Positions 9,345 through 18,237 of a stretch of 64,000 nt of DNA are shown here, in pieces. The stretch is taken from NCBI RefSeq assembly GCF_009883055.1, contig NZ_WWVR01000015.1:1-64000 (forward strand), read 5' to 3'. A model generated the notes under the pieces. The model did no database searches. It saw nothing but the letters and a program-made list of their open reading frames with translations, and was not told where the DNA came from. Numbering within the stretch: the stretch's first letter is position 1; each line of letters opens with the position of its first letter. Made by a program: the position numbers and the translations under genes. Source of the stretch: Blautia sp. BIOML-A1 (lineage in GTDB: Bacteria; Bacillota; Clostridia; Lachnospirales; Lachnospiraceae).

Positions 9345-10865
9345 CTAATATGCTTCTCCAATCACACTGCCATCATAAGCATTGATCACATAAGAAAGCT
9401 CCTGTAGAGAATTTCCACCAATACTTTCCCTGACAGTAAAAATCCATGCTGGAACCAACCATGCGTGTTTCGGCTCCTGATAGGCTGTGGTATAAGTATA
9501 CTGCAATTTTGCGTTTACCACATCATACTCCAGTGCGGTAGTGTCGTTGGCAGACTGGCCTTTTCCGGAATACCAATAAAAAATCTGATCTGTCAGCTTT
9601 GCCTGTATTTTTTCAAAAGGCAGAAGCTTTGTATTTTCCGTCACCGTACAGACTTCTTCCGATATCCCATCCCATTTAAAATATTTAATTCCTTCCTCTG
9701 TTATCAGAATAGAGATTGTTTCTACCTGGAACGGAGGCACATAACTATCCACTGTTTCTTCCGCAACCACGCCATCAGGAACTGAAGTAATACCCTCTAC
9801 ACTTTTCGAAAAACAATACAGATATCCCGGTAATCCTCTATCCAGATCTCCCTGCCACAAAGCATCACTACCAAGTCCCAGACCATTGCGCTCTGAACAT
9901 GCGCCATTCGGGAACCACACGGTACGATCAGAATCTACAAGGCCCATTCCATCGATACCTAAATCCTCTAAAACTTGTTCTGCCTGTTCCTTTCCATCTT
10001 CCTCTGTAAAGGTGATCTTGTCCATGCACTTTCGATACGCATCTGCCAGTTCATGAAATTTCTCTGTATAGCCGTTGGTATCCATGCCAAAGCTACTGTA
10101 ATACTCACTCTGCATTTCCTCAGTTTCTATTGTTTCTTCTTCTATAAAATTAGAACCCTCCATCCAGAGAAAACTACTGTCATTGTCAATTTCCTGATTA
10201 TACCGCTCTGCTTCTATATATGCCTTCCTGTCCTCGCCCACATCTGCAGTAAAATAATCCTCTGTATCTGTGTTTTCCAATTCAGTACTCATCCAACTCC
10301 GTGCCGCTTCCACACCGTGATCCTCTGTTTTTTTTTGAAATTTTATCTCCATCTTTTCCGGTGCAGACGCTTCATCCGGTGCAAGCTCCATCCCCTCTCG
10401 GGTTGCGTTTTGAATCCCTGCAATCGATGTAGAATATGCTGATTGCAAGTAACTTCCTTCCTTGCTGGAAATCCTGTCTAACACTTCCTGATACGCATCC
10501 TTTGTCACCATCTGTGGCATATATAGTTCCTCACCGTCCGTAAAATAATCAATCAATCCATTCAGTTCTTCCTGCGTTAACTCGTGATTTTGCATCTCTA
10601 TGACTGGAAGATTGCCAATGCTTTGTTCGCCCAACTTAATATCTGCCTGGATAACCACACGGTCGTTGCTTTTCTTTTCTTCAAATTTCCAATGCGTTGG
10701 AACATTTGTCTCTCTCTTTTCTCCTTTTTTAAGAGGTTCACAGACAGCCGCCTCGCTAATCCCATCCACTTTGCTGACTACCGAACTCTCCTCTGGTGTT
10801 TCCTGACAGCTGGAAAGAATAATACACAACGCACCTACCATAATTGCTAGAACACTTTTTTTCAT
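9345..10865 (-). CDS. Secreted lipoprotein of the RiPP cluster (DUF6034-like)
   Basis: The start is placed at ATG 10865 because GGAGG lies five bases upstream; a longer frame from 10904 has no good RBS. Residues 1-20 form a lipoprotein signal peptide ending in the lipobox LSSC, so the mature protein of about 486 residues is anchored outside the membrane. The body is acidic with no catalytic motif that I recognise. From memory it resembles the clostridial family catalogued as DUF6034 (motif GNLPVIEMQNHELT). It lies after the precursor gene and the hairpin, and before the protease and exporter genes. Immunity or capture of the exported peptide is possible, but no function can be shown. Confidence 0.7.
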   Translation of the reverse strand: MKKSVLAIMVGALCIILSSCQETPEESSVVSKVDGISEAAVCEPLKKGEKRETNVPTHWKFEEKKSNDRVVIQADIKLGEQSIGNLPVIEMQNHELTQEELNGLIDYFTDGEELYMPQMVTKDAYQEVLDRISSKEGSYLQSAYSTSIAGIQNATREGMELAPDEASAPEKMEIKFQKKTEDHGVEAARSWMSTELENTDTEDYFTADVGEDRKAYIEAERYNQEIDNDSSFLWMEGSNFIEEETIETEEMQSEYYSSFGMDTNGYTEKFHELADAYRKCMDKITFTEEDGKEQAEQVLEDLGIDGMGLVDSDRTVWFPNGACSERNGLGLGSDALWQGDLDRGLPGYLYCFSKSVEGITSVPDGVVAEETVDSYVPPFQVETISILITEEGIKYFKWDGISEEVCTVTENTKLLPFEKIQAKLTDQIFYWYSGKGQSANDTTALEYDVVNAKLQYTYTTAYQEPKHAWLVPAWIFTVRESIGGNSLQELSYVINAYDGSVIGEAY

Positions 10866-10978
10866 TTTTCCTCCATATATCTTATAGAATTGTCGCTTTT
10901 TCACGAAACTTCAATTATAAACTCTTTAACTTATAAATACCTTCCTGACACTATTAACGTTTTCGTATATTTTTTAGA

Positions 10979-11020
10979 AACAGACTACCTTATTTATTTT
11001 AATGTATAAGGCAGTCTGTT
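10979..11020 (-). terminator. Strong hairpin after the precursor gene (partial terminator or stabiliser)
   Basis: Two 15-base arms (10979-10993 and 11006-11020, AACAGACTGCCTTAT in the transcript) pair with a single G-U. The loop is 12 nt and UUU follows. It lies 25 bp after the precursor stop and before the lipoprotein gene. Such a hairpin usually lets much precursor mRNA accumulate with limited read-through. Confidence 0.7.
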
Positions 11021-11044
11021 CTATGTACTAGTAACTATAACTTG

Positions 11045-11215
11045 TTAGTACATTACGCTATTGTCATTACTAATAACCACTCTTGAAGCATCCGCATTAT
11101 GCTGAGATAACCAAGTCGCAGCACAATATGAACATGGGCAACCACATCCACAAACGCACCCAAAAGACTCAATCGTGTTCCTGTTTTTCTTCATATTTTT
11201 GTTGAGTTTCTTCAT
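11045..11215 (-). CDS. RiPP precursor peptide, CLI_3235 (TIGR04065) type, six cysteines
   Basis: A 56-residue peptide that is easily missed by gene finders. A basic leader-like N-terminus (MKKLNKNMKKNRNTIES) is followed by the Cys-rich motif GCVCGCGCPCSYC (Cys 20, 22, 24, 26, 28 and 31) and a tail beginning AATWLSQHNADASR and ending VMY. The RBS AAGGAGGAG is about 5 bases from the ATG. The flanking acyl-carrier-related protein, TIGR04066-type protein and CcpM radical SAM enzyme are the known companions of CLI_3235-type precursors. CcpM probably installs thioether or other radical-derived links at the CxCxCxCxCxxC array. Cleavage site, crosslinks and bioactivity are unknown; the bacteriocin label is by family only. 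Confidence 0.9.
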   Translation of the reverse strand: MKKLNKNMKKNRNTIESFGCVCGCGCPCSYCAATWLSQHNADASRVVISNDNSVMY

Positions 11216-11328
11216 ACGGTTCTCCTCCTTTCTGTTAAAATAATATCAATATTTCCGCTTCATTGGTGCCAAGAGAAACAGATATATGATATTTCATATT
11301 ATAATTTCCGGATATAGAATAAACTAAT

Positions 11329-11565
11329 TCAAAATGCTACTTTTCGTATGTGATTTAATTTATCGCATATTGTTTGCAAATTAAACTCATCCACTTTTAT
11401 ATCATCCAGCAATTTTATAATCGGCAAATTATATGTATTCTCTAATTCCATTATCACATATATCCAGCACTCTTCTACTACAGGCAAATCCAATAGATTC
11501 TGTTCTGAATTTTCTACTTTTATCATTGTGTATTTCAATATCACATTTTTAATTAGCTCTTCCAT
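11329..11565 (-). CDS. Peptide-maturation acyl-carrier-related protein (TIGR04069 type)
   Basis: A small acidic helical protein of 78 residues, about the size of an acyl carrier protein. It resembles the family named in CLI_3235 clusters as peptide maturation system acyl carrier-related protein. A DSL-type phosphopantetheine serine is not evident: the region corresponding to the carrier helix reads NLLDLPVVEE and ELENTYNLPI. It may therefore be a structural relative rather than a working carrier. A good RBS (GAGGAGATAGG) precedes the ATG. It follows the TIGR04066-type gene by 13 bp, and a 113-bp gap then separates it from the precursor gene. Confidence 0.8.
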   Translation of the reverse strand: MEELIKNVILKYTMIKVENSEQNLLDLPVVEECWIYVIMELENTYNLPIIKLLDDIKVDEFNLQTICDKLNHIRKVAF

Positions 11566-11578
11566 CCTATCTCCTCAC

Positions 11579-12628
11579 TTATATTACAAAAATATTATTT
11601 GCAAGTTCTTCCAAAATTTTCAAAATTTCTTTTTCAATTTTAGTATCATCAAATATATCAAGGACTTGATATTCAGAATTTTCAGGTATCGCTGGTTTTT
11701 CATTCATATCCTCCATGGTATAATACCGTATCTTTTTCCATTCATGATCCGCCTTATAAAATTGTCGTGAAAGAATATATTCTTTCACTGGTGTATTATA
11801 TTTTCTTAGAACAAAATCGCTTATATTTTTTAATACAGTATAATTCAAATCAGTATACCTATACAAAGCCAAAAAGCCTATATCTACATCCAATGCGTTT
11901 GAAATAATCAGAGGTAACTCGCCAAAATAATTTGTTTCATATTTTTCAAATTCCGAAACACCACCAGGGCAACCCACAAGAATCACATCGTACTCCTGTT
12001 GTTTTACTTTTGTATGTATCCAATGATTTAAAGCAATAATCTTTTCTGGATAAGACATGAATTTTGAATATAGAAAGCCAGGAAGATTTTCCATTCCTAA
12101 AAATCCACCGAGAACGTTAGAGCAAAGTGCCAGTACACGATACCCCTGTTTTTCAATCACCTTTTTAATCTTCACTTGCAATTGGAATTTATCGCAATTT
12201 TCGCCCAATCCCATGACTGATATTACCGGAATATCTATTTCTTTTTTATTTGGCGAAACAACTTCATCTGACAATTCACTTTCCTGTAATATACATACTT
12301 TATCTCTGTCAATTTGAATCTTATCTAGCAGTGCTAAACCAGCATAAATCTTTTTCCCTGAGTCTAATGCCATTTGCACTCTTTTTTGGTATCCGTCATA
12401 ACTATATCCCATTGTATTTTCTGAAAAAACAATAGCATCAGCTCGAGTAAGACATTCTTCAAATTCTGTACTACAATATATCGAACTCTTCTTTTGTAAT
12501 AGTTCAAGCCTACTCCTATCTTCTATATAGCTGGATACCGCAACCACCTGATATAATTTGTTTTCTTTCAATCCCTTGATAAGTATTTCTGTGTCATTAT
12601 TTAATGGAAACACAACTAATTTTTCCAT
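11579..12628 (-). CDS. Peptide maturation system protein, TIGR04066 type
   Basis: The start is placed at ATG 12628, five bases after AAGGAG; a GTG at 12634 is less likely. The 349-residue protein has an N-terminal Rossmann-like part (KLVVFPLNNDTEILIKGLKE) and a central segment with VISVMGLGENCDKFQLQ and VILVGCPGGVSEFEKYE. That segment looks like the P-loop-like fold seen in the clostridial TIGR04066 family. It is known only from Cys-rich peptide clusters and always occurs with a CcpM-type radical SAM enzyme. The biochemical role is undefined. It sits ten bases after ccpM, so it is translationally coupled and probably works with the enzyme. Confidence 0.82.
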   Translation of the reverse strand: MEKLVVFPLNNDTEILIKGLKENKLYQVVAVSSYIEDRSRLELLQKKSSIYCSTEFEECLTRADAIVFSENTMGYSYDGYQKRVQMALDSGKKIYAGLALLDKIQIDRDKVCILQESELSDEVVSPNKKEIDIPVISVMGLGENCDKFQLQVKIKKVIEKQGYRVLALCSNVLGGFLGMENLPGFLYSKFMSYPEKIIALNHWIHTKVKQQEYDVILVGCPGGVSEFEKYETNYFGELPLIISNALDVDIGFLALYRYTDLNYTVLKNISDFVLRKYNTPVKEYILSRQFYKADHEWKKIRYYTMEDMNEKPAIPENSEYQVLDIFDDTKIEKEILKILEELANNIFVI

Positions 12629-12638
12629 ATGCACTCCT

Positions 12639-14057
12639 TTATTTTAATACTTGCAAATTTTCATTTCCTTTATATCCAAACTCAACAAGTATACACAATT
12701 TATATAGCAATAAAAGTGTACTTTCTTTTGAGTTTTCACATTGCTGTAGCAACATATTTTCTGTTAATATCTGATTATCTTTTGGAATTTGCGCCAAACA
12801 ATATGCACACATTCTCAAATTCCAACATCCTAAACATTTTTCTTTAATCATCTTACCATGGTTAAGTAGGAAACTCATTTTATCAAAATCAAATCCCGAA
12901 TCCAAACTTCCGATGCACATTTCTGAATCTTCTTCCGAAACTCTTTCACATGGAAAAAATTCACCTTTTGTATCCACAAATAGTCTTCTAACTGCAGGAA
13001 TGCATGGACCACCATGATGTGTTTTTTTGCCTTCAGCAACATGACTATGTAGCTGTTCATATAATAACTCAATATCTTGCAGTTCTCTTCGCAACAATCG
13101 ACTTTGTGCATCCCATTTTCGCTTCTCTAATACAGATAAAATCATCTTTATATATGCTAGTCGATGTACTCTGAAATTTTTTTGTGTTATGCGCGACAAT
13201 GTCTCATCTTTTAAACCAACTGGATTTACATAATTGAAATTCACTGTCCCTGCTTCAAACAGCTCTTCTTCCGAATAAAATCGATATATATTTTCAAGAT
13301 CTGATGAAGAACTAATAACACAATTAAACAAAACTTTTGAATAGTACTCTTCATTGTAAGCTTTCAGTCTACTCAAATTTTCTAAAATAATGTCAAATGA
13401 ACCTTTTCCTGTTTTAAATCTTCGATTTATATCGTGACTTTTCTTATCACCATCAAGGCTAATCATAAGATTAAACTCATATTTTACCAAAAATTCTATG
13501 ACATCTTCTGTCATTAAAGTCCCATTAGTCGTCATAGTAAAAAGAATTTTTTTATCCCCTTTACGTTGTAAAATATAGGAAACACATTTCTTAATCAATT
13601 CAAATTCCAGAAGAGGCTCACCCCCATAAAATGATAATGCAAGTTGATCCGCTTTTTCGCTTCTTTTCAAATAAAAGTCTATTGCTTTTTTGGCTGTCTC
13701 GAAATCCATCCTATTTGACGTATGGGAACGATTATAGTAGTTTCCAGAATATGCACAATATTTGCATCTCAAATTACACTGCTGAGTTACCTGCAAAATC
13801 AGATTGCCCATATAATGTTCTGCCAACAAATGTAAGTTTTCTGTCTCAGGATGCTCAATTTCTTCTATCGCAGTCTCACGCAATAATCCACTTTTCACAA
13901 ACCGTCTTAACACTCCATCAGGAACCAATTTTGTCTTTTCCACAGTTTTTAATATCTGATATTCTTCATCATTCACCATAACTACAGAATCCAAAGAACG
14001 ATCATAAAAATATTTCTGCATTGGTGTTTGAATGCATTTAATTAATACCTTTCCCAT
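12639..14057 (-). CDS. ccpM: Cys-rich peptide radical SAM/SPASM maturase CcpM
   Basis: A 472-residue radical SAM enzyme. Residues 1-85 form a RiPP-recognition-like N-terminal region. Cys94, Cys98 and Cys101 (CNLRCKYC) bind the SAM [4Fe-4S] cluster, followed by YGGEPLLEF (SAM-binding GGEP) and later radical SAM core motifs. The C-terminal SPASM region holds many Cys, including KCLGCWNLRMCAYC and a final QQC, for auxiliary Fe-S clusters. The architecture matches TIGR04068 (CcpM), the maturase paired with CLI_3235-type precursors. SPASM enzymes make thioether, C-C or related links, so it probably modifies the six-Cys core. The RBS GGGGGAAAG precedes the ATG. Confidence 0.92.
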   Translation of the reverse strand: MGKVLIKCIQTPMQKYFYDRSLDSVVMVNDEEYQILKTVEKTKLVPDGVLRRFVKSGLLRETAIEEIEHPETENLHLLAEHYMGNLILQVTQQCNLRCKYCAYSGNYYNRSHTSNRMDFETAKKAIDFYLKRSEKADQLALSFYGGEPLLEFELIKKCVSYILQRKGDKKILFTMTTNGTLMTEDVIEFLVKYEFNLMISLDGDKKSHDINRRFKTGKGSFDIILENLSRLKAYNEEYYSKVLFNCVISSSSDLENIYRFYSEEELFEAGTVNFNYVNPVGLKDETLSRITQKNFRVHRLAYIKMILSVLEKRKWDAQSRLLRRELQDIELLYEQLHSHVAEGKKTHHGGPCIPAVRRLFVDTKGEFFPCERVSEEDSEMCIGSLDSGFDFDKMSFLLNHGKMIKEKCLGCWNLRMCAYCLAQIPKDNQILTENMLLQQCENSKESTLLLLYKLCILVEFGYKGNENLQVLK

Positions 14058-14075
14058 ATTCTTTCCCCCGTATTT

Positions 14076-14717
14076 TTATTTTATCTGCGTCAGGACACCT
14101 GCATCCATCTCACAGATCGTATCGCAGAGCCATTCGATCTCCAGCATGTTATGTGCTGCGATAAGAATAGTCTTCCCTCGTTCCTTTAATCCCCGCAAAA
14201 GCTCGCAGACCTCTCCTGCCCCCTGCTTGTCCAGACCATTAAAAGGCTCGTCCAATATCAAAAGCTCCGGATCTTCCATGATTGCCTGTGCGATACCAAG
14301 ACGTTCACGCATTCCAAGAGAATACTGTCCTACCTTCTTTTTAGACAGAGGATCAAGCCCTAGGGCACGCATCGTCGCCCTCACATCGTCATCGGAAATA
14401 CGGTGTTTCAGAGACGCCAGTCTCTTTAAATTCGCAAAACCGCTGAGATCCAGAAAGAAGCCAGGGTTTTCAATGATAATGCCTACGGAATCTGGAAAGT
14501 CCAGCTCCTTCCCGATCTGTTTTCCCCCTACGAGCACTGTGCCGCTCTCAGGTTGTAAAAATCCACAGATGCATTTAAACATTACGGTTTTCCCTGAACC
14601 GTTAAACCCCATAATCCCATGAATCTTCCCTTTTTCAAAATCATGGGTAATGTTCTTTAATACTTTTTCTTTTTGAAAGGATTTTGTCAGTCCCTTCAAC
14701 CTGATTGCATATTCCAT
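14076..14717 (-). CDS. ABC transporter ATP-binding protein (probable self-protection)
   Basis: The start is placed at ATG 14717 with GGAGGG four bases upstream, giving 213 residues. It has Walker A GFNGSGKT, signature YSLGMRERLGIAQAI, Walker B LLILDEPFNGLD and a switch His (AAHNM). This is the ABC-2 type used with separate permeases, as in LanFEG-like immunity transporters. It follows two membrane-protein genes with almost no gap and lies just before ccpM. It probably powers removal of the mature peptide from the producer's membrane; export of another substrate is possible. Confidence 0.88.
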   Translation of the reverse strand: MEYAIRLKGLTKSFQKEKVLKNITHDFEKGKIHGIMGFNGSGKTVMFKCICGFLQPESGTVLVGGKQIGKELDFPDSVGIIIENPGFFLDLSGFANLKRLASLKHRISDDDVRATMRALGLDPLSKKKVGQYSLGMRERLGIAQAIMEDPELLILDEPFNGLDKQGAGEVCELLRGLKERGKTILIAAHNMLEIEWLCDTICEMDAGVLTQIK

Positions 14718-14729
14718 TTTGCCCTCCAT

Positions 14730-15623
14730 TTATTCGTTTGTCTGCGTAAAAGAGAAATTATAGCCCTTAATTCGGACGGCTGACAAGCCGATCAGCGCTA
14801 TGATTAATATTGCAAATATGAACATGCTCATCCCGATCCCTGGCAGGTAATCATAACCAAAGCTGTGCATGGGAAAGGTAGCTTGGTTCAACGGAGACAG
14901 CCAGCCGCAGAACACGTTCGCCCTATATTCCTGACTTTCTGTAAAATGAAACAGTTTCCGGAAAACATCTGGGTTCAGCAGGAGCCCATACAGACTGACT
15001 GCAAAAGCACCGATCACCCCTGCCATATTTCCCGCAGCCAGATTTAAAAACAACATGAGAACTGCGATAAAAAGAGTATATAAAAGTACAAGTCCAAACA
15101 CTATTGCTGCGCACATATAAGGAGTTGAGCTTTCCATTGTTTTTATGGAAACAGGAACGGTTATGCTCTCCCCACCGCCATAGCCCAACATTGCCGCTGT
15201 TTCGCTCCACACATTTCCCGTAAAGGAAAAGGGAGCTCCCATAATTCCAAGCATCACAGCCAAAAAAATATTATAGATCACAGTCGCCAGGATCACATAG
15301 ATAATCTGACCCGCAAGCCATATCTTCCGTTTTGTGCGTACAAGCCAATACGGAGTTGCCTGACTGATAAATGGCATGTCCGCAAAGAGCAGGATTAAAA
15401 GCAGGGAGGACAGCATAACAGAGGATGCATCCCCATATGTCCAAATAAACGGCTCGAATACCTGAAGGATTGTCTCATATTTTATCGCATGGGAAATAAT
15501 CTGATCCGACAGCATCAGACATAATATAGCTGCCAAAATAAAGGTCATCCAGATCCTCGGACTTTTTTTCCATCCATAGAAATTCTGGCCTGCAATCCAA
15601 AAAGCCTGTTTAATATCACGCAT
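14730..15623 (-). CDS. ABC-2 type permease subunit 1
   Basis: A 297-residue membrane protein with about six hydrophobic segments, including FILAAILCLMLSD, VMLSSLLLILLFADM and MSMFIFAILIIALIGL. It has no enzymatic motif. The start overlaps the end of the preceding permease gene by eight bases, and its stop is followed at once by the ATPase gene. With the 251-residue partner and the ATPase it forms a three-part ABC-2 transporter, most likely for immunity to the peptide made by this cluster. Confidence 0.78.
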   Translation of the reverse strand: MRDIKQAFWIAGQNFYGWKKSPRIWMTFILAAILCLMLSDQIISHAIKYETILQVFEPFIWTYGDASSVMLSSLLLILLFADMPFISQATPYWLVRTKRKIWLAGQIIYVILATVIYNIFLAVMLGIMGAPFSFTGNVWSETAAMLGYGGGESITVPVSIKTMESSTPYMCAAIVFGLVLLYTLFIAVLMLFLNLAAGNMAGVIGAFAVSLYGLLLNPDVFRKLFHFTESQEYRANVFCGWLSPLNQATFPMHSFGYDYLPGIGMSMFIFAILIIALIGLSAVRIKGYNFSFTQTNE

Positions 15624-16371
15624 ACCGCAACCTTCTTTCTATTGCGCACATAAAGATCAGTGCCGTTAAAAAACTTCCAACCGCTAATATAGCAATGCAG
15701 AAGATATCATTGTAGTAAATAGACGCCGCCCAATAGCGGGGACTCAGAAAGAATGCTTTTTGATAGTAACGCTCCTGAAATACGGTCAGGACATAATAAA
15801 GAATAAAAGGAACGGCATAGGACATATAGCGATTTTTTGTTATGACAGCCGACGTACCGCCAATTAGCGCCCAAAAAGCGCCATTTAAAAACAATCTCAG
15901 AAAGCTTACCGCCGTTCTGCCCACAAGCACTGCCATCTCATAATTTCCGTCAATCAGAGAAGGATACTGACCGAACCTCAGTATACAGATTACAAGAAGG
16001 AACACCATGGCTAAAAAAGCTGTCAAACCTCCGGAGACCAACAATCCTGCTGCTTTTCCTACGAGATACTGTTTTCTCCCTGAACGGATATAACTGAACA
16101 GAAAAAAACGACTGTGCAGCTCAGCCTCCGTATTCTCTCCACCCGCAAAAGCAACGGCAATGGGAACAAACAGAAGCATATTAACGCTGTTCATACAATA
16201 GGTGTATGCTACGAACCAGCCTGGTCCTTCTGCAGATCCGCCTGCATTTATGATCTTCTGCAACATCTCATGCTCAGACATCAGGGTAGCCGAAACGATT
16301 AGAAAAATCCCCAAAATAAAGCGAATGCTTCGAATATTGTTTTTTATGTCCGTTGCCAACACATTTCTCAT
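15616..16371 (-). CDS. ABC-2 type permease subunit 2 (first gene of the RiPP operon)
   Basis: A 251-residue membrane protein with roughly six transmembrane segments. The first is SIRFILGIFLIVSATLM and the last is DIFCIAILAVGSFLTALIFM. It is led by a GAGGAG RBS and is the promoter-proximal gene of the ten-gene minus-strand operon. Overlap with the next permease implies equal production of the two. Its base composition, like that of the ATPase, is less AT-rich than the maturation genes, so the transporter block may have a separate history. Confidence 0.75.
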   Translation of the reverse strand: MRNVLATDIKNNIRSIRFILGIFLIVSATLMSEHEMLQKIINAGGSAEGPGWFVAYTYCMNSVNMLLFVPIAVAFAGGENTEAELHSRFFLFSYIRSGRKQYLVGKAAGLLVSGGLTAFLAMVFLLVICILRFGQYPSLIDGNYEMAVLVGRTAVSFLRLFLNGAFWALIGGTSAVITKNRYMSYAVPFILYYVLTVFQERYYQKAFFLSPRYWAASIYYNDIFCIAILAVGSFLTALIFMCAIERRLRYA

Positions 16372-16908
16372 ACGCTTTTCTCCTCACTTCAAACAGCTAT
16401 AGACTTGATTTTTTTATTTTTATAAAATCCTAGTTTTTTGCAATAATATCACTATTTGTATAAAACTACACTCCTTATCAAACAACAGTTAAGGACTTGC
16501 AAAAACTGTTGTTCCTACTGAAAGCATTGCAACAGCTGTAAAAATTGATAATATTTTAAATTTTCTATTATTCTAAGTTCTACAAATACATAAGCCGCCA
16601 GTTAAGTACGATTAGTTTTATTATAATTCAATAAATTCCATCCAACTTTCCGCATTTTATTGTACAATTTTACTATTTATATAATAACATGTCAACATTT
16701 AATGAACGTTTATAACAAAAAAATGCAGGGCTATAAAAAACTAAAGAAATTGCTCTATTTTACAAAATTATATCCTATTTTTCAATTCCAACTCAATTTT
16801 CCCTCAATGTCTTTTTCCTCCAACTTTCGTATGCTTATCTCACAGCAAAGCAGTACCACACCGGTACAGCCTGCTGAATTAATCAATACGAAAATGGAGG
16901 TGTTTTTT
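16372..16908. other. AT-rich divergent intergenic region with a 10-bp inverted repeat
   Basis: About 540 bp lie between the RiPP operon (leftward) and the parM-parR-repA operon (rightward). A perfect inverted repeat, AACAACAGTT (16481-16490) and AACTGTTGTT (16504-16513), and very AT-rich flanks suggest a ParR-like binding site, an origin or operators. A weak + strand promoter with TATAAT near 16678 is possible. I see no convincing gene or clean promoter for the RiPP operon here. Confidence 0.45.
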
Positions 16909-17826
16909 ATGCGAGAACTCAGAAACACAAAAATCATTGCTGTAGATCACGGCTACGGCAACATGAAAACAGCAAATACCGTCACACCAACCGGAATCAA
17001 AGCCTATGAAACAGAACCCATCTTCACCGGGAATATTCTGGAATATAACGGCATTTACTACCGGATTGGCGAAGGACACAAAGAATTTATCCCAGATAAA
17101 GCTATGGACGAAGAATATTATCTTCTAACTCTCATGGCGATTGCAAGGGAACTGAATGTCTTTTCCATCCGTGAAGCAGACGTTCATCTGGCTGCCGGGC
17201 TTCCTCTGACATGGATCAGAAACCAGAGAGAAGATTTCCGTTCCTATCTGCTCCAGAATCCAGAAGTCCATTACCGATTTAACAGCAAAGAGTATCATCT
17301 CCGTTTTGTGGGATGCAGCCTTTACCCGCAGGGATATCCGGCTATCGTAAACCGACTTGGAGATTTCAAGGGGACAAATCTTCTTGCAGATATCGGCAAC
17401 GGAACCATGAACATTCTGTATATCAATAATAAGAAAGCACAGGAAAGCCGGTGCTGGACAGAAAAGTTTGGCGTAAACCAATGCATGATTGCCGCTAAAA
17501 ACGCTGTTCTGGACAACTTCGGAGTAAAGATTGAAGAATCTACCGTAGAGCAGATTCTGCGGTTTGGAACCGCTGACATTTCAGCGTCTTATCTGGATTG
17601 TATTACTGCTGTTGCCAGACAGTATGTCACAGATATTTTTGCCACGCTCCGCAAATATGAATACAATCCTGGCCTGATGCGCCTGTATGTGGTCGGAGGC
17701 GGTGGATGCCTGATCCGTAACTTTGGAGCGTATGACAAATCACGAGTTACCATCCTTGATGATATCTGTGCCACTGCCAAAGGTTATGAATCTCTGGCTT
17801 ATATGAGCCTGAAAAGGAGGGGATAA
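16909..17826 (+). CDS. ParM/StbA-like actin-family segregation ATPase
   Basis: A 305-residue protein from ATG 16909 (RBS GGAGG eight bases upstream); the open frame extends upstream but without a better start. It has actin-fold nucleotide motifs: phosphate loop 1 near the start (IIAVDHGYGNMKT), phosphate loop 2 (LLADIGNGTMN) and the adenosine motif (VVGGGGCLIRNF). ParM filaments push apart copies of low-copy plasmids bound through ParR and a centromere. A ParR-like gene follows three bases later. Presence in an integrated element suggests that its circular form replicates and is partitioned. Confidence 0.85.
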   Translation: MRELRNTKIIAVDHGYGNMKTANTVTPTGIKAYETEPIFTGNILEYNGIYYRIGEGHKEFIPDKAMDEEYYLLTLMAIARELNVFSIREADVHLAAGLPLTWIRNQREDFRSYLLQNPEVHYRFNSKEYHLRFVGCSLYPQGYPAIVNRLGDFKGTNLLADIGNGTMNILYINNKKAQESRCWTEKFGVNQCMIAAKNAVLDNFGVKIEESTVEQILRFGTADISASYLDCITAVARQYVTDIFATLRKYEYNPGLMRLYVVGGGGCLIRNFGAYDKSRVTILDDICATAKGYESLAYMSLKRRG

Positions 17827-17829
17827 GCC

Positions 17830-18213
17830 ATGCAGAACCATATCCGCAACACAAACCTGCGATTTAATCTGGACAAAGACCAGCAGCGGAGAGCCTGGGA
17901 ATATTTACAGACGATGGACAGACAGAATTTTAAATCTTACAGCCAGGTAATCTCCCTTGCACTGGTCGATTATTTTGACCGCTACTACCGCACTCAGGCT
18001 GATCCCTATCTGGAAACAAGGGAACGGGAAGAACTTTTTGTGAAACAGATTGTAGAAGCAGTAGAACACAGCCTGAAACAGTCATTGCCGATTTTTCTGT
18101 CCGGGCTGACTGCAGGCATGTTGGAAAGGGAATCCCCCATCAGGATGCCCTTTCCAGCTCCTGAAAAAGAACAGCCGGATCGTGATATAGACTGGGATTT
18201 TCTTGGAGAATAA
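17830..18213 (+). CDS. ParR-like centromere-binding protein
   Basis: A 127-residue protein directly after parM. Residues 8-50 (LRFNLDKDQQRRAWEYL, then SYSQVISLALVDYF) look like a ribbon-helix-helix DNA-binding domain. An acidic C-terminus ending DIDWDFLGE could contact ParM filaments, as ParR C-termini do. Identification rests on position next to parM and this architecture rather than strong motif identity. Confidence 0.65.
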   Translation: MQNHIRNTNLRFNLDKDQQRRAWEYLQTMDRQNFKSYSQVISLALVDYFDRYYRTQADPYLETREREELFVKQIVEAVEHSLKQSLPIFLSGLTAGMLERESPIRMPFPAPEKEQPDRDIDWDFLGE

Positions 18214-18237
18214 ACCATTGTGATTGGAGGTGAACAC

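Noticed and set aside
11329-11565. A true acyl carrier protein
   Set aside because: No DSL/DSx phosphopantetheine site was found, so it is reported only as carrier-related.
16660-16908. An N-terminal extension of the ParM protein
   Set aside because: The extra 83 codons are low-complexity, AT-rich and unlike ParM. The ATG at 16909 has a good RBS and begins the actin fold.
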